Below are positions 15,869 through 23,743 of a stretch of DNA of 33,427 nt, one piece after another. This stretch comes from Rhodoluna sp. (GTDB lineage: Bacteria; Actinomycetota; Actinomycetes; Actinomycetales; Microbacteriaceae). The stretch spans positions 1 through 33,427 of the forward strand of contig JAURIU010000008.1 in the NCBI GenBank assembly GCA_030832605.1, read 5' to 3'. The position numbers and the translations under genes were made by a program. How positions within the stretch are numbered: the stretch's first letter is position 1; each line of letters starts with the position of its first letter. The notes beneath the pieces were generated by a model. The model ran no database searches and was not told where the DNA came from. It saw nothing but the letters and a program-made list of their open reading frames with translations.

Positions 15869-17110
15869 TTATCGCACTGGCTTGTCGGGTTTGTTCGACT
15901 CGTCACCGAGGGCCTTGATAAACCTGAACGAGAAAATCGCAATCAGCGTGGCTATGGTTCCGCCAACAAGGTAGGGCATTCGCAAATCGATCTTGGCCAG
16001 GTTGCCACCGATCAATGCACCGATCGGCATGAGGCCCCAAACCAGTGTTCGGCGGGTGCCGTGAATGCGGCCAAAAATCTCATTCGGAATCAGCGTGTGA
16101 TAGAGGCTCATCAACAGAATGTTCCAGAGCGATACGCCGAAACCACCGACTGCCATAGCAGCCATGAACGCGAAGACGTCTGGAACGAAGCCTTGCAGTA
16201 GATCGAAAACGGTGGTGATTGTGATGCCGGTAGCGAGGGCGGTACCTCTACCCCAGCGCTTCGAGACTCGAGAGGCGAAAAAGGCTCCAGCCACGGCTCC
16301 AACACCGCCTGCCAATAGAACCGACCCAAACGCCGCCTCTGCCACACCAAGCTCTTCGACTAAAAACAGTGCCTGAGTTGCGTTTGACAAGGTGAAACAC
16401 ATACCCATGGCTGCCGTTGTGAGCACTAGGCGCAGAAGTTTCTTGTCATTGATGAGGTAGTTGATTCCAGCCTTCATTTCAGAAACAAAGGCGGGACGCT
16501 CCTTCTTGGCAAGAACCGAGACGGCAATCATGTCTCGCGGAATGGCGGCGATTACCAAAGCGGCCACAAAGAAACCGACCGAGTTAAACAAGAATGGCAA
16601 GGCCGCCATTAGCGTGAATAACACCGAGCCCAACGGTGTGCCGATAAACCCGTTTAAAACGGTTTCTGCAGCCTGCATCCGCGAATTGCCGCGCTCAAGT
16701 TTTGAGTGTGGAAGCACTGTGGGAATCAGTGACTGTAGGCCAGTGTCTGAAACCACATCACAGATGCCCACCACAAAAATCACGAAGTAAAGCAGGCCGA
16801 TGTTGATGAAGTCGAAAAAGATTGAGGCGCAGAGCAAACTGGCGACGGATGCTCGCACCATGGCCGTGACCGACAAAGCTACACGGCGATCGATGCGGTC
16901 TAGAAGTGTGCCGACCGGAATGGCAAACAGCAACCACGGCAGCATGTAAAGAGCACCGGTGAGAGCAATGAGAAATGGGTCGCGTGTGAGCTGGAGTGCA
17001 AGCAGAGGTGAAGCGGCGGCAATTAGACCGTCAGACAACTTGATGAGCGCGAAGGCCGAGAAAAGTCTGTTGAAGGCGGCACCGAGTCCATCTTTTGCTT
17101 TTTCAATCAC
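15869..17110 (-). CDS. MFS transporter (MFS_3 / EntS-like)
   Basis: A 413-residue permease with about 12 helices. The first loop LLDRIDRRVALSVTAMVRASVASLL and the 'LALQLTRDPFLIALTGALYMLPWLLFAIPVG' region are typical of the enterobactin-exporter-like MFS_3 group. The start is a GTG at 17110 with AGGAG 5 nt upstream. A TAGGCT hexamer about 25 nt upstream is a likely -10 and coincides with GGTTAGGCT, which resembles half of a DtxR operator. Substrate specificity is unknown. Confidence 0.88.
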   Translation of the reverse strand: MIEKAKDGLGAAFNRLFSAFALIKLSDGLIAAASPLLALQLTRDPFLIALTGALYMLPWLLFAIPVGTLLDRIDRRVALSVTAMVRASVASLLCASIFFDFINIGLLYFVIFVVGICDVVSDTGLQSLIPTVLPHSKLERGNSRMQAAETVLNGFIGTPLGSVLFTLMAALPFLFNSVGFFVAALVIAAIPRDMIAVSVLAKKERPAFVSEMKAGINYLINDKKLLRLVLTTAAMGMCFTLSNATQALFLVEELGVAEAAFGSVLLAGGVGAVAGAFFASRVSKRWGRGTALATGITITTVFDLLQGFVPDVFAFMAAMAVGGFGVSLWNILLMSLYHTLIPNEIFGRIHGTRRTLVWGLMPIGALIGGNLAKIDLRMPYLVGGTIATLIAIFSFRFIKALGDESNKPDKPVR

Positions 17111-17144
17111 CGATGCTCCTATGCCAACCTTTCAAAGCCTAACC

Positions 17145-17178
17145 AAAGAAAAGACCCCGATGATTGCTCACCGGGGTC
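17145..17178 (-). terminator. Rho-independent terminator of the Lys/Ala-rich gene
   Basis: On the minus strand GACCCCG and CGGGGTC form a 7-bp stem (extendable by a G-C) around a 12-nt loop, followed by TTTTCTTT. It lies 15 nt past the stop of the repeat protein and before the MFS promoter. Confidence 0.8.
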
Positions 17179-17193
17179 CTCCACTTTTGTTAG

Positions 17194-17751
17194 TTACTTC
17201 TTAGCAGCTGGCTTCTTAGCGGCTGGCTTTGCAGCGGCTGGCTTTGCAGCGGCCTTCGGAGCAGTCTTAGCAACTGGCTTCTTAGCAGCTGGCTTTGCGG
17301 CGGCCTTCGGAGCAGTCTTAGCAACTGGCTTCTTAGCAACTGGCTTCTTAGCAACTGGCTTTGCAGCGGCCTTCGGAGCAGTCTTAGCCACTGGCTTCTT
17401 AGCAGCTGGCTTTGCAGCGGCCTTCGGAGCAGTCTTAGCAACTGGCTTCTTAGCTGTCGCCTTCATAGCGCCTTCGATCACGTCTTCAGCAGCGTCTACT
17501 GCTTTAGCTGCAGCGGCCTTGGTTGCCTTGGTTGCAGTCTTTACGGCTGCACCGGCTTTCTTCTCGACGTCTTTGGCGACGCGTCCGGCCTCTTTGCCAG
17601 CCTTCTTGGCAGCAACTTCAGCTTTCGCCTTTACCTCTTCGAACACTTCAGCGCTCTCTTTGGCAATGTCGGCGGCTAGTTCGGTGGTTGCCTTGGCAAT
17701 GCCAGGGGCGTTCTTCTTGAAGACCTTTTTAACGCGGTCAAAAATGCTCAC
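17194..17751 (-). CDS. Histone H1-like Lys/Ala/Pro-rich repeat protein
   Basis: A 185-residue basic, low-complexity protein. Residues 1-98 form an amphipathic helical region (FDRVKKVFKKNAPGIAKATTELAADIAKESAEV...) resembling apolipoprotein- or LEA-like helices. Residues 100-172 are four copies of a 17-residue unit AKKPVAKTAPKAAAKPA (one ending in V) with an extra AKKPV between copies 2 and 3, ending KPAAKKPAAKK. Such tails occur in actinobacterial HU and histone-like proteins and bind DNA non-specifically; no HU fold is present here. The start is a GTG with TAGGAG upstream; TAAACT about 40 nt upstream is a likely -10. A role in nucleoid packing or surface-polymer binding is inference. Confidence 0.8.
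   Translation of the reverse strand: MSIFDRVKKVFKKNAPGIAKATTELAADIAKESAEVFEEVKAKAEVAAKKAGKEAGRVAKDVEKKAGAAVKTATKATKAAAAKAVDAAEDVIEGAMKATAKKPVAKTAPKAAAKPAAKKPVAKTAPKAAAKPVAKKPVAKKPVAKTAPKAAAKPAAKKPVAKTAPKAAAKPAAAKPAAKKPAAKK
17236..17454 (-). repeat. Four tandem 51-bp coding repeats
   Basis: In-frame tandem repeat encoding AKKPVAKTAPKAAAKPA four times with one 15-bp insertion (AKKPV). The units are nearly identical at DNA level, so copy number should vary by slippage between strains. Confidence 0.9.
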
Positions 17752-17786
17752 AGTTTTCTCCTACATGGAATTTTGGGATCCACTAA

Positions 17787-17792
17787 AGTTTA
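17787..17792 (-). promoter_or_regulatory. -10 element for the Lys/Ala-rich gene
   Basis: TAAACT on the minus strand inside GGTAAACTTTAG, a context that recurs upstream of nlpC and, partly, serC and the cold-shock gene. Confidence 0.45.
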
Positions 17793-17827
17793 CCGCTCGA
17801 ACGATGAAATGTAACTAGGCGGAAGAA

Positions 17828-18523
17828 TTAGCCGTTGGCTCGGCGGCGCTTCAAAATTTCATCGAGGGCTGCGCCGCCCAAGAATTGTTCAACTTCTACC
17901 GCTGACTCGTCGGCAACTGCGGGTTTGATTTCAACAACCTCAGCAAAAGCCACTTGCTCGATGGCACCATCAGAACCTCGGTAAAGTGGCCGAGGCAAGC
18001 CGGGCGCAGACCAGGCGCGAGGATCTCGAGTCACGGCTTCCTTTTCAGATGCGGATGACTGTTTGTTGCGATCTGGAAGAGAAACGGTGGCTCGTCGTTG
18101 AGCTGCACGACTGCGGATTACACGAGAAGAATCGAGCGCCCCTAAGTAGGCCCTCTGAGCAAGGCGATTCACAAAGATAGCTGCGGTAGCCACTCCAGCG
18201 CTTGCAATAGCCCAAATCAACAGTTCGGGATTTGTGGCCAAGATGGCGAGAGACCAAGACAGCACAGCGATAGCCGGCAGACCAACAAAAAGAGTTACGC
18301 GTTTCAGCAAGAGAGCCTTGTTCGCAGAGTTTGCGACCCGTTGCTGTTCAGATTTCGAAAGACTCGCGACTGTCTCGGCCTGATTCTGTTTGGCCAAGGC
18401 AAGCTCTTCACGGTTTTTCTCTCGTTCGCTCGAGCGCGACATCCAAGAAGGTAAAAACATCAAGAACCAAACTGCAGCGAGTGCAGCGAGCATCAGCCCA
18501 CCAGACATCGAAGTTAAGTTCAT
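17828..18523 (-). CDS. sepX: Putative SepX/GlpR-like divisome membrane protein
   Basis: A 231-residue membrane protein. An N-terminal helix (LMLAALAAVWFLMFLPSWM) is followed by a basic/acidic segment SRSSEREKNREELALAK, then two more helices (LFVGLPAIAVLSWSLAIL and LLIWAIASAGVATAAIFV) and a long polar tail. The 'W..FLPSW.SR..E' N-terminus and helix layout resemble SepX (Streptomyces) and GlpR (Corynebacterium). So does the neighbourhood: GNAT, then 5-formyl-THF cyclo-ligase. In other Actinobacteria the locus also holds galU and glp (moeA-like), which are not here. The assignment rests on layout and synteny rather than a database hit. It is probably leaderless: TATCTT lies 7 nt before the ATG. 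Confidence 0.62.
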   Translation of the reverse strand: MNLTSMSGGLMLAALAAVWFLMFLPSWMSRSSEREKNREELALAKQNQAETVASLSKSEQQRVANSANKALLLKRVTLFVGLPAIAVLSWSLAILATNPELLIWAIASAGVATAAIFVNRLAQRAYLGALDSSRVIRSRAAQRRATVSLPDRNKQSSASEKEAVTRDPRAWSAPGLPRPLYRGSDGAIEQVAFAEVVEIKPAVADESAVEVEQFLGGAALDEILKRRRANG

Positions 18524-18530
18524 AACTCTA

Positions 18531-18536
18531 AAGATA
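18531..18536 (-). promoter_or_regulatory. -10 element, leaderless promoter of the SepX-like gene
   Basis: TATCTT on the minus strand, 7 nt (TAGAGTT), then the ATG. No Shine-Dalgarno. Confidence 0.55.
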
Positions 18537-18555
18537 TGAGCCGAATTAATTGACC

Positions 18556-19194
18556 CTAGGCATTTGGCTCGGTGTGTTTAGATTTAGCTTCAAATGGGTA
18601 GGCGATTGTCGGCACTCTCCCTCGAAGCCACCGGTTTAAAACGCCGCCGTCTACCTCTTCGCGAGTCAGGGCAAAGACGTAGTGGTCCCGCCAATCACCA
18701 TTGATGTGAATGTAGCGTTCCTTCAACCCCTCGAAGCGGAACCCCAACTTTTGCACAACTCGCAGGCTCGCTACATTTTCAGGGCGAATAGCGATCTCGA
18801 CTCGATGCAAACCAACTTGGTTGAACAAATAGTCGGTTACCAAAGCCACAGCAGTTGGCGCGACTCCGCGACCAGCGACAGCAGGTGAAACCCAGTAGCC
18901 GATCACGGCATTCGATACCGAGCCGTACAGCACGTTCGCAACGTTGAGCTGGCCGGCAATCTCGCCGTCAACCTCGATGATGAACGGGAAACCCCAACCA
19001 TCATCGGCTTGCCTCAGTAACCCTCGAACCATCGCTTTGATGTCAAAGCTCTGTGGTGCGTTGGGCAGCGTTGCTTCCCAGGGCCGAAGCCAACCTCGAT
19101 TTCCAAGAATTAATCGCTCGAGCGCTTTGACATCGCGCATTTTCACGAAGCGCAGGCGAACCGCGTCGTGAGTGAGAGTAAAATTCATGGCCAC
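18556..19194 (-). CDS. GNAT acetyltransferase, RimJ/RimL type
   Basis: A 212-residue acetyl-CoA-dependent N-acetyltransferase. The N-terminal VRLRFVKMRDVKALERLI, the central IAGQLNV and IGYWVSPAVAGRGVAPTAVALVTDYLF (acetyl-CoA loop VAGRGVA, a variant of Q/RxxGxG/A), and RVEIAIRPENVASLRVVQKLGFRFEGLKERYIHINGDWRDHYVFAL match RimJ-like enzymes. The start is a GTG at 19194, placed exactly 7 nt after a TAATCT -10, so it is probably leaderless; an in-frame ATG follows two codons later. It is divergent from the cyclo-ligase with only 18 bp between the start codons. Confidence 0.92.
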   Translation of the reverse strand: MAMNFTLTHDAVRLRFVKMRDVKALERLILGNRGWLRPWEATLPNAPQSFDIKAMVRGLLRQADDGWGFPFIIEVDGEIAGQLNVANVLYGSVSNAVIGYWVSPAVAGRGVAPTAVALVTDYLFNQVGLHRVEIAIRPENVASLRVVQKLGFRFEGLKERYIHINGDWRDHYVFALTREEVDGGVLNRWLRGRVPTIAYPFEAKSKHTEPNA

Positions 19195-19212
19195 GATGGC
19201 AAGATTAGTCGC
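19195..19212. promoter_or_regulatory. 18-bp divergent leaderless promoter
   Basis: On the minus strand TAATCT (19207-19202) lies 7 nt from the GNAT GTG. On the plus strand CAAGAT (19200-19205) lies 7 nt from the cyclo-ligase ATG. The two -10 hexamers overlap by 4 bp, so RNA polymerase could presumably occupy only one at a time. Confidence 0.55.
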
Positions 19213-19776
19213 ATGACCGATTCAGAAGCCACACAAGCAAAGACTGCTCTGCGCAGCAAAATTCGAGCCGCGCGCAAATCGAAGCAAGAAGGTCACTTTT
19301 GTGAAGACGAGCACGATGAACATTTGGTCATGTTTCTGGCCGACCAAAACGTTCGCAAGATTGCGGCCTACATTGCGCTGGATGATGAACCTTGCACAGA
19401 TTTGCTATTGGATGTTTGCGAACAGGTTGGCATTCAGGTTTTGGTGCCCCGAGTTGTGAAAGACGATCTTGAGTGGGCGATTTTCAACTGGGATGAACTA
19501 TCCGAGGGTGAGTTCGGAATTCTCGAGCCAACCGGGCCGGCTGAACCTCTTCAAGTTGATGCAGTCTTGGTGCCAGCATTGGCAGTGGATGCCGCTGGTA
19601 ACAGGCTTGGCAAGGGTCGCGGCTTCTACGACCGAGCGCTGGCGGAACTAGAGAGCCGAGTGCCAATCATTGCGCTGGTACACGACGAAGAAGTGTTTGA
19701 AGAGATTCCTCACGAGGCCCACGATCTCAAAGTTGACTACGTGGCCTGCTGCTCGGGTGTTCACAAACTCGACTGA
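19213..19776 (+). CDS. 5-formyltetrahydrofolate cyclo-ligase
   Basis: ATP-dependent conversion of 5-formyl-THF to 5,10-methenyl-THF, clearing an inhibitory folate. Family features are the N-terminal LRSKIRAARKS, the substrate region AAYIALDDEPCTDLLL, LVPRVVKDDLEWAIF and the nucleotide loop GNRLGKGRGFYDRAL. The length is 187 residues. I chose the ATG at 19213; the ORF-track start at 19168 would overlap the divergent GNAT gene. The next gene, an FmdB zinc ribbon, is the usual actinobacterial neighbour. Confidence 0.93.
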   Translation: MTDSEATQAKTALRSKIRAARKSKQEGHFCEDEHDEHLVMFLADQNVRKIAAYIALDDEPCTDLLLDVCEQVGIQVLVPRVVKDDLEWAIFNWDELSEGEFGILEPTGPAEPLQVDAVLVPALAVDAAGNRLGKGRGFYDRALAELESRVPIIALVHDEEVFEEIPHEAHDLKVDYVACCSGVHKLD

Positions 19777-19778
19777 CG

Positions 19779-19784
19779 TAAAAT
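19779..19784 (+). promoter_or_regulatory. Possible -10 element for the FmdB-like gene
   Basis: TAAAAT, about 40 nt before the TTG start, directly after the cyclo-ligase stop. It could give the zinc-ribbon gene its own transcript with a leader. Confidence 0.35.
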
Positions 19785-19823
19785 CGAATAAGCATCAAAT
19801 TCAAAAGCCAACGGAGAAACCCT

Positions 19824-20021
19824 TTGCCAACTTATTCTTATGCCTGCAAAAAGTGTGGGCACGGGTTTGACGTTCAGCAATCGATTACCGATTCGGCTTT
19901 GACAGAGTGCCCTAAATGTGCGGGCGACTTGAGAAAAGTTTTTGGCAATGTGGGCGTCACGTTTAAGGGCCCAGGCTTTTATAAAACCGATTCTGCAAAA
20001 CCTTCGTCGAGTTCTGAATAG
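19824..20021 (+). CDS. FmdB-type zinc-ribbon protein
   Basis: A 65-residue protein starting PTYSYACKKCGHGFD, with C8-x2-C11 and C29-x2-C32 forming a zinc ribbon, then a Ser-rich tail. Members were named after a putative regulator of formamidase genes; the true role is unclear. The start is a TTG with GGAG 7 nt upstream (PTY follows the start codon in nearly all family members). The stop is 2 bp from the stop of the large convergent gene, with no terminator between them. Confidence 0.9.
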   Translation: MPTYSYACKKCGHGFDVQQSITDSALTECPKCAGDLRKVFGNVGVTFKGPGFYKTDSAKPSSSSE

Positions 20022-20023
20022 CT

Positions 20024-23000
20024 CTAGCCCCAGTGCGGCGGTTTGTCGTTCTTGAGCCTTGAATCGTTGGATTCGGATCGATCTCCCCAAGCCTCATCTG
20101 ACTCATCGAAAGCGGGCACATCGAACAGCGCTTGTGGGCGTTTGGTGAGCTGCATGCCTAAAGATTCGCCGATTCGAATCGCTAGGGCTTCTGGGTCTGC
20201 GAAGAGTTCGAAGGTGTGAACCCGAACCACTCGCCACCCCATTGCCCTGAGTAAGGCTGGGCGAAGCCTGATGCGCTCTGAAATCGAATCACCAGCCAAA
20301 TTCCAGTCTGGCAAAACAGCTACGGCTTTGTTGGCAAAGCTCACCGCTAGAGGTATCTGGCCTCCTAGATTCAACTCAACGCGTGCCCCGAGTTTGGCGA
20401 GTCTCAATGACAAATCTTGCAGTAACGGATCTTCATCAGACTCTTCACCTGGCGACAACTTGGAACCGTCCAAAACCTCAGCTAGAAGATTGTTGATGTT
20501 TAGCGGGCCACCCTGTTGCAGCTTTTCAGAGCCGAAGCAACTCACTACCGTGATGCTGCTCCGAGCGCTTACCAGCAGGTTAGCCAAGTGCCGTCGGCTA
20601 GCCGGGCCGCGGAGTTCCCCGATTACCTCCGGAGCTCGACCTTCGCCATCGGAGCCGAACCCGATCGAAAAAATCACACGGTCGGCAACTCGGTGCGATA
20701 GCGATGCCACCGATGTGACCTCGAATTTTTCGCGTCCGTGTGAGTCAAAGAATTCTTCGAGTTCAGCCTTCGCCTTCAGCGCTATCCGCAGCGCCTGGTC
20801 AATGCGGTCGGCATGCAACTTGGATGCTGTCGCAACCAACAGCGAATCTTCGGGTTGCTCTGCAGCGTGCTTAAGCACGAGTGCAATCACCCGATCTACT
20901 TCGGCATCTGGGCTTTCTACGGCACTGGTTCCCTTGGTGCTGGACCCGATTCCCGAAGTGATGATCTCGATCAATAGGTTTGGGTTGCCCAAGAACTCTG
21001 CGGCGGTTGGTGCAAACAAAATGCGATTCTGATAGAACTCTCGATTGATTAAAGTTCCCAGCGCCTGACCATTTGGTCGCCATGATTTCTTCAACACCAC
21101 AAGATCATGACCAGAACCGACGGCCGACTGCACCGATGGCACATCGCGTTCACGTTTTAACGAAAACTCATGGCACTCTACTTCGAAGCCGTCAGGTGCT
21201 GCAATGGCCTCATCGCCAAACGATATAACCTGATCGACTCGTTGCAGCGTTGCAAGATTTTCGGCAACCGTTGTGCCGGCGGCATCCAAGATTAGGGCGA
21301 CATCGAATCGATCTTCAGTGAGTTCACGGCTGACCGTGTAAGGCGATGTCATAACCACGGGTACGAGCTGGCCATAGATGTCTGGAGCGGCCGCTTTGAG
21401 TGCCTTATAGGTTGCCTGCTTGGTACGCAACAATGCTTTCAAGTTTGTGGCCTGCTCTGTGTGTTCAGCGAGAGCGTTATGCCATTTTAACGAGAGCTCG
21501 TGAACCAAGCGCAATCGGGACTCAATGTTCACGTTATTGTCAGACGCCGCAAAATCCTCTTCAATCGAATCAATTTGCTCTGCGGTGTACTTCATGACCG
21601 TCGCATCGCGTGCAACCAAGTATTCGAGTGCAGACTGCCACCAAGCGAGGTCAAGCTCTGCAGCAAGATGTTCGCGCTTCACCTTGAGATTCGCTAAGTC
21701 ACGCGCGAGGGCCGAGATTCCTTGCTCACGCAATTCTTCACGCAGAGTGTTTCTTGCCTCAAGGTTTTCGAGAGGTTCTCGATCTGAAGCCATCGATGAA
21801 AGAGATTTTGCGAGCTCAGTCAGTGGCATTTTCAACAGTGGCTTGGCCGAGGCATCATCATCAACATGAGACTGAAGTGAACCGAGGTCGGTCACGAAGT
21901 TTTGATATGCAATCAGTGCCTCGTTGATACCCAGAGGAACCTCGGGTTTGTTCTCATTGAGCGAGTATTGCTGCCAAGCCTGTCGCTGGTCATTTGCCGC
22001 AATGAGAGCGCCGTGAAGATCTCCAACGCTCATGCCGGGTCGAATGTATTCTTTGGCAAGTTTCTTGAGGCGACGACGACTCGAGCCCGACAGTTCAGAC
22101 TTCGCGGTTCTCGGGCCGGTTGCCGTGATGAGTTCGTCAAGTGGCCGCTCAAAAACTTCTGGCACAAAGCGCGCGAGCGATTCTCGCACGCCTACGAATA
22201 GCCTGAGGTACAAACCCCAGTCTTCGACCGTGGCAGCAGATTTGAAGTGAGACTTGCGAATGAAGGAGTCGAGCTGGTTGGTGAGTTCCGGCAAAACGCT
22301 TTTTTCGAGACGACTTGCCAGCTCAAGAGCTTCATCGACTTGATCTTGAGTCTCAAATTTCGCCTGAAACCAAGCAGTGTCAGAGGCTGCAAAATTAAAC
22401 TCGCCCAGATCGTGAGCCTGGTAAAGAAGTTCAAGTGCCCGAGCTCTGTGAGACTCATCGAGCAAATACTGCGGTTTGATACGAGCGCTGGTCTGCGGCG
22501 CTCTAGCCATGAGGCTAAGTTTTGCCAGCGCTACCAGGCTCTCTGAAACAGAAAGGCCAACCTTTTCGTCTCGCTTGGCTAGCAGGTCGAGATACGCGCT
22601 CACGTTTGACTCGGCCGTTGCGCGAGCTTCTAGCGCAGCATCCAAGTTCGAAGCGGCGGCTTTCTCGTTGCGGCTGATTGCTGCGATGACATCGAACCAG
22701 GTGGACTCCGACCGAACAGCAAGGCCGCCAAGCCCAAGGCTTGCGAATCGGTCAGCGAGCTCACTCAAAGTTTGGCGACGTGGGGCCACGACCAGAACTC
22801 GCTTGTTGGCCGCAACCAATCCAGCAATCGTGTTGACGACCGTTTGGGTGTAGCCGCAGCCAGGCAGGGTTTCGACCGCGAAACTGTCTCCAGCTACGGC
22901 ACGCGCCACCACCGTTCGCTGATGAATGTCGGCATCGGTAATGAGGAGCGGGTCACTCGCGCCCGCACCGATATCAACGGTTTGCCGGTCGGTTTCTAAC

Positions 23001-23671
23001 CCAGCCAAGGCGCGAAGTAACGGTGTTTCGTTTTGCTTTACGTCAGCGTGCAACTCGATTGACTCAGCCGCATAGGTTCCCACAGCGAGAATTCGACGGG
23101 TCTCAAGATTCGCCGTCGGACCGGCAAGATTCGCCAAGTATTCGAGCACCGAAATCGGCAGCAAATCTGCACCGGCAGCAAGCAGCGACAGCAGATGGGC
23201 TTCATCAACCTTCGCGCCATAGCTGACTTCTAAGGCCTCGACCAGACCGGGGTTAACTCTCGGATGCTCGCCAAGTCGCAACTCGAAATCATCCGTCTTG
23301 CGATCGAGGTTCAAAGGCCAAATCAATATCGGTAGCGCTAGGTCAAAGCCATCGTGTTCAAGATTGACGAGCCCCCCAACCAGGCCGAGACATTTGATAC
23401 CAAACTGCGAATCTAGAATCTCGGCGCGCTGTTTGATGCGTTTGGCCGCCGAGTAGGCTCGCGAAAAAGCCAAAGGGTCTCGAAAAAGGTTAGAGAGAAC
23501 TCCGGTGCGAGCCGCTGCCAACTGTGCCAAACCGCCAGGATGCGCGCGCTCGAGATCGATTTGCCCAACGTTGTTTGGCTCAAAGTTTAGAAGTGCGTTT
23601 GTAAATCCAATTTCTCTAATTTCGCGCAGCCAAACATTCCAGTCGATGCGGCCAGAACCATTGGAATCCAT
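20024..23671 (-). CDS. DUF4011/SF1-helicase-like protein with C-terminal nuclease-like domain, ATPase motifs degenerate
   Basis: A 1215-residue protein. The N-terminal 150 residues resemble DUF4011 (IKQRAEILDSQFGIKCLGLVGGLVNL..., ALPILIWPLNL, DDFELRLGEHPRVNPGLVEAL). The P-loop position reads LPGCGYTQTVVN (about residue 269) and lacks the Lys of PGTGKSQT. The motif II position reads LILDAAG instead of IIDEAS, and the motif III position reads FGDEAIAAP instead of GDPKQLPP. Near the C-terminus LANLLVSARSS replaces NVAITRAR. The last 110 residues (LAKLGARVELNLGGQIPLAV... RPALLRAMGWRVVRVHTFELFADPEA) resemble the MTES_1575/Vsr-like endonuclease fold. Function is unknown. It is probably leaderless: TAGTCT lies 6 nt before the ATG. 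ATP hydrolysis looks unlikely. Confidence 0.8.
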   Translation of the reverse strand: MDSNGSGRIDWNVWLREIREIGFTNALLNFEPNNVGQIDLERAHPGGLAQLAAARTGVLSNLFRDPLAFSRAYSAAKRIKQRAEILDSQFGIKCLGLVGGLVNLEHDGFDLALPILIWPLNLDRKTDDFELRLGEHPRVNPGLVEALEVSYGAKVDEAHLLSLLAAGADLLPISVLEYLANLAGPTANLETRRILAVGTYAAESIELHADVKQNETPLLRALAGLETDRQTVDIGAGASDPLLITDADIHQRTVVARAVAGDSFAVETLPGCGYTQTVVNTIAGLVAANKRVLVVAPRRQTLSELADRFASLGLGGLAVRSESTWFDVIAAISRNEKAAASNLDAALEARATAESNVSAYLDLLAKRDEKVGLSVSESLVALAKLSLMARAPQTSARIKPQYLLDESHRARALELLYQAHDLGEFNFAASDTAWFQAKFETQDQVDEALELASRLEKSVLPELTNQLDSFIRKSHFKSAATVEDWGLYLRLFVGVRESLARFVPEVFERPLDELITATGPRTAKSELSGSSRRRLKKLAKEYIRPGMSVGDLHGALIAANDQRQAWQQYSLNENKPEVPLGINEALIAYQNFVTDLGSLQSHVDDDASAKPLLKMPLTELAKSLSSMASDREPLENLEARNTLREELREQGISALARDLANLKVKREHLAAELDLAWWQSALEYLVARDATVMKYTAEQIDSIEEDFAASDNNVNIESRLRLVHELSLKWHNALAEHTEQATNLKALLRTKQATYKALKAAAPDIYGQLVPVVMTSPYTVSRELTEDRFDVALILDAAGTTVAENLATLQRVDQVISFGDEAIAAPDGFEVECHEFSLKRERDVPSVQSAVGSGHDLVVLKKSWRPNGQALGTLINREFYQNRILFAPTAAEFLGNPNLLIEIITSGIGSSTKGTSAVESPDAEVDRVIALVLKHAAEQPEDSLLVATASKLHADRIDQALRIALKAKAELEEFFDSHGREKFEVTSVASLSHRVADRVIFSIGFGSDGEGRAPEVIGELRGPASRRHLANLLVSARSSITVVSCFGSEKLQQGGPLNINNLLAEVLDGSKLSPGEESDEDPLLQDLSLRLAKLGARVELNLGGQIPLAVSFANKAVAVLPDWNLAGDSISERIRLRPALLRAMGWRVVRVHTFELFADPEALAIRIGESLGMQLTKRPQALFDVPAFDESDEAWGDRSESNDSRLKNDKPPHWG

Positions 23672-23677
23672 GGCTAC

Positions 23678-23683
23678 AGACTA
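23678..23683 (-). promoter_or_regulatory. -10 element, leaderless promoter of the 1215-aa gene
   Basis: TAGTCT on the minus strand, 6 nt (GTAGCC), then the ATG. No Shine-Dalgarno. Confidence 0.5.
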
Positions 23684-23728
23684 ACTTTCACAAGCTCTGC
23701 AGGCTCGGAGGCTTGCGGTGAGGCAGGG

Positions 23729-23734
23729 TATATT
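23729..23734 (+). promoter_or_regulatory. -10 element of tRNA-Arg
   Basis: TATATT ending 9 nt before the first base of the tRNA, with a G-rich discriminator. No clear -35 hexamer at normal spacing. Confidence 0.45.
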
Positions 23735-23743
23735 GGGCTTTCC

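Noticed and set aside
17200-17455. Repeats that could suggest a CRISPR array
   Set aside because: Tandem 51-bp units without spacers, in frame within a coding sequence.
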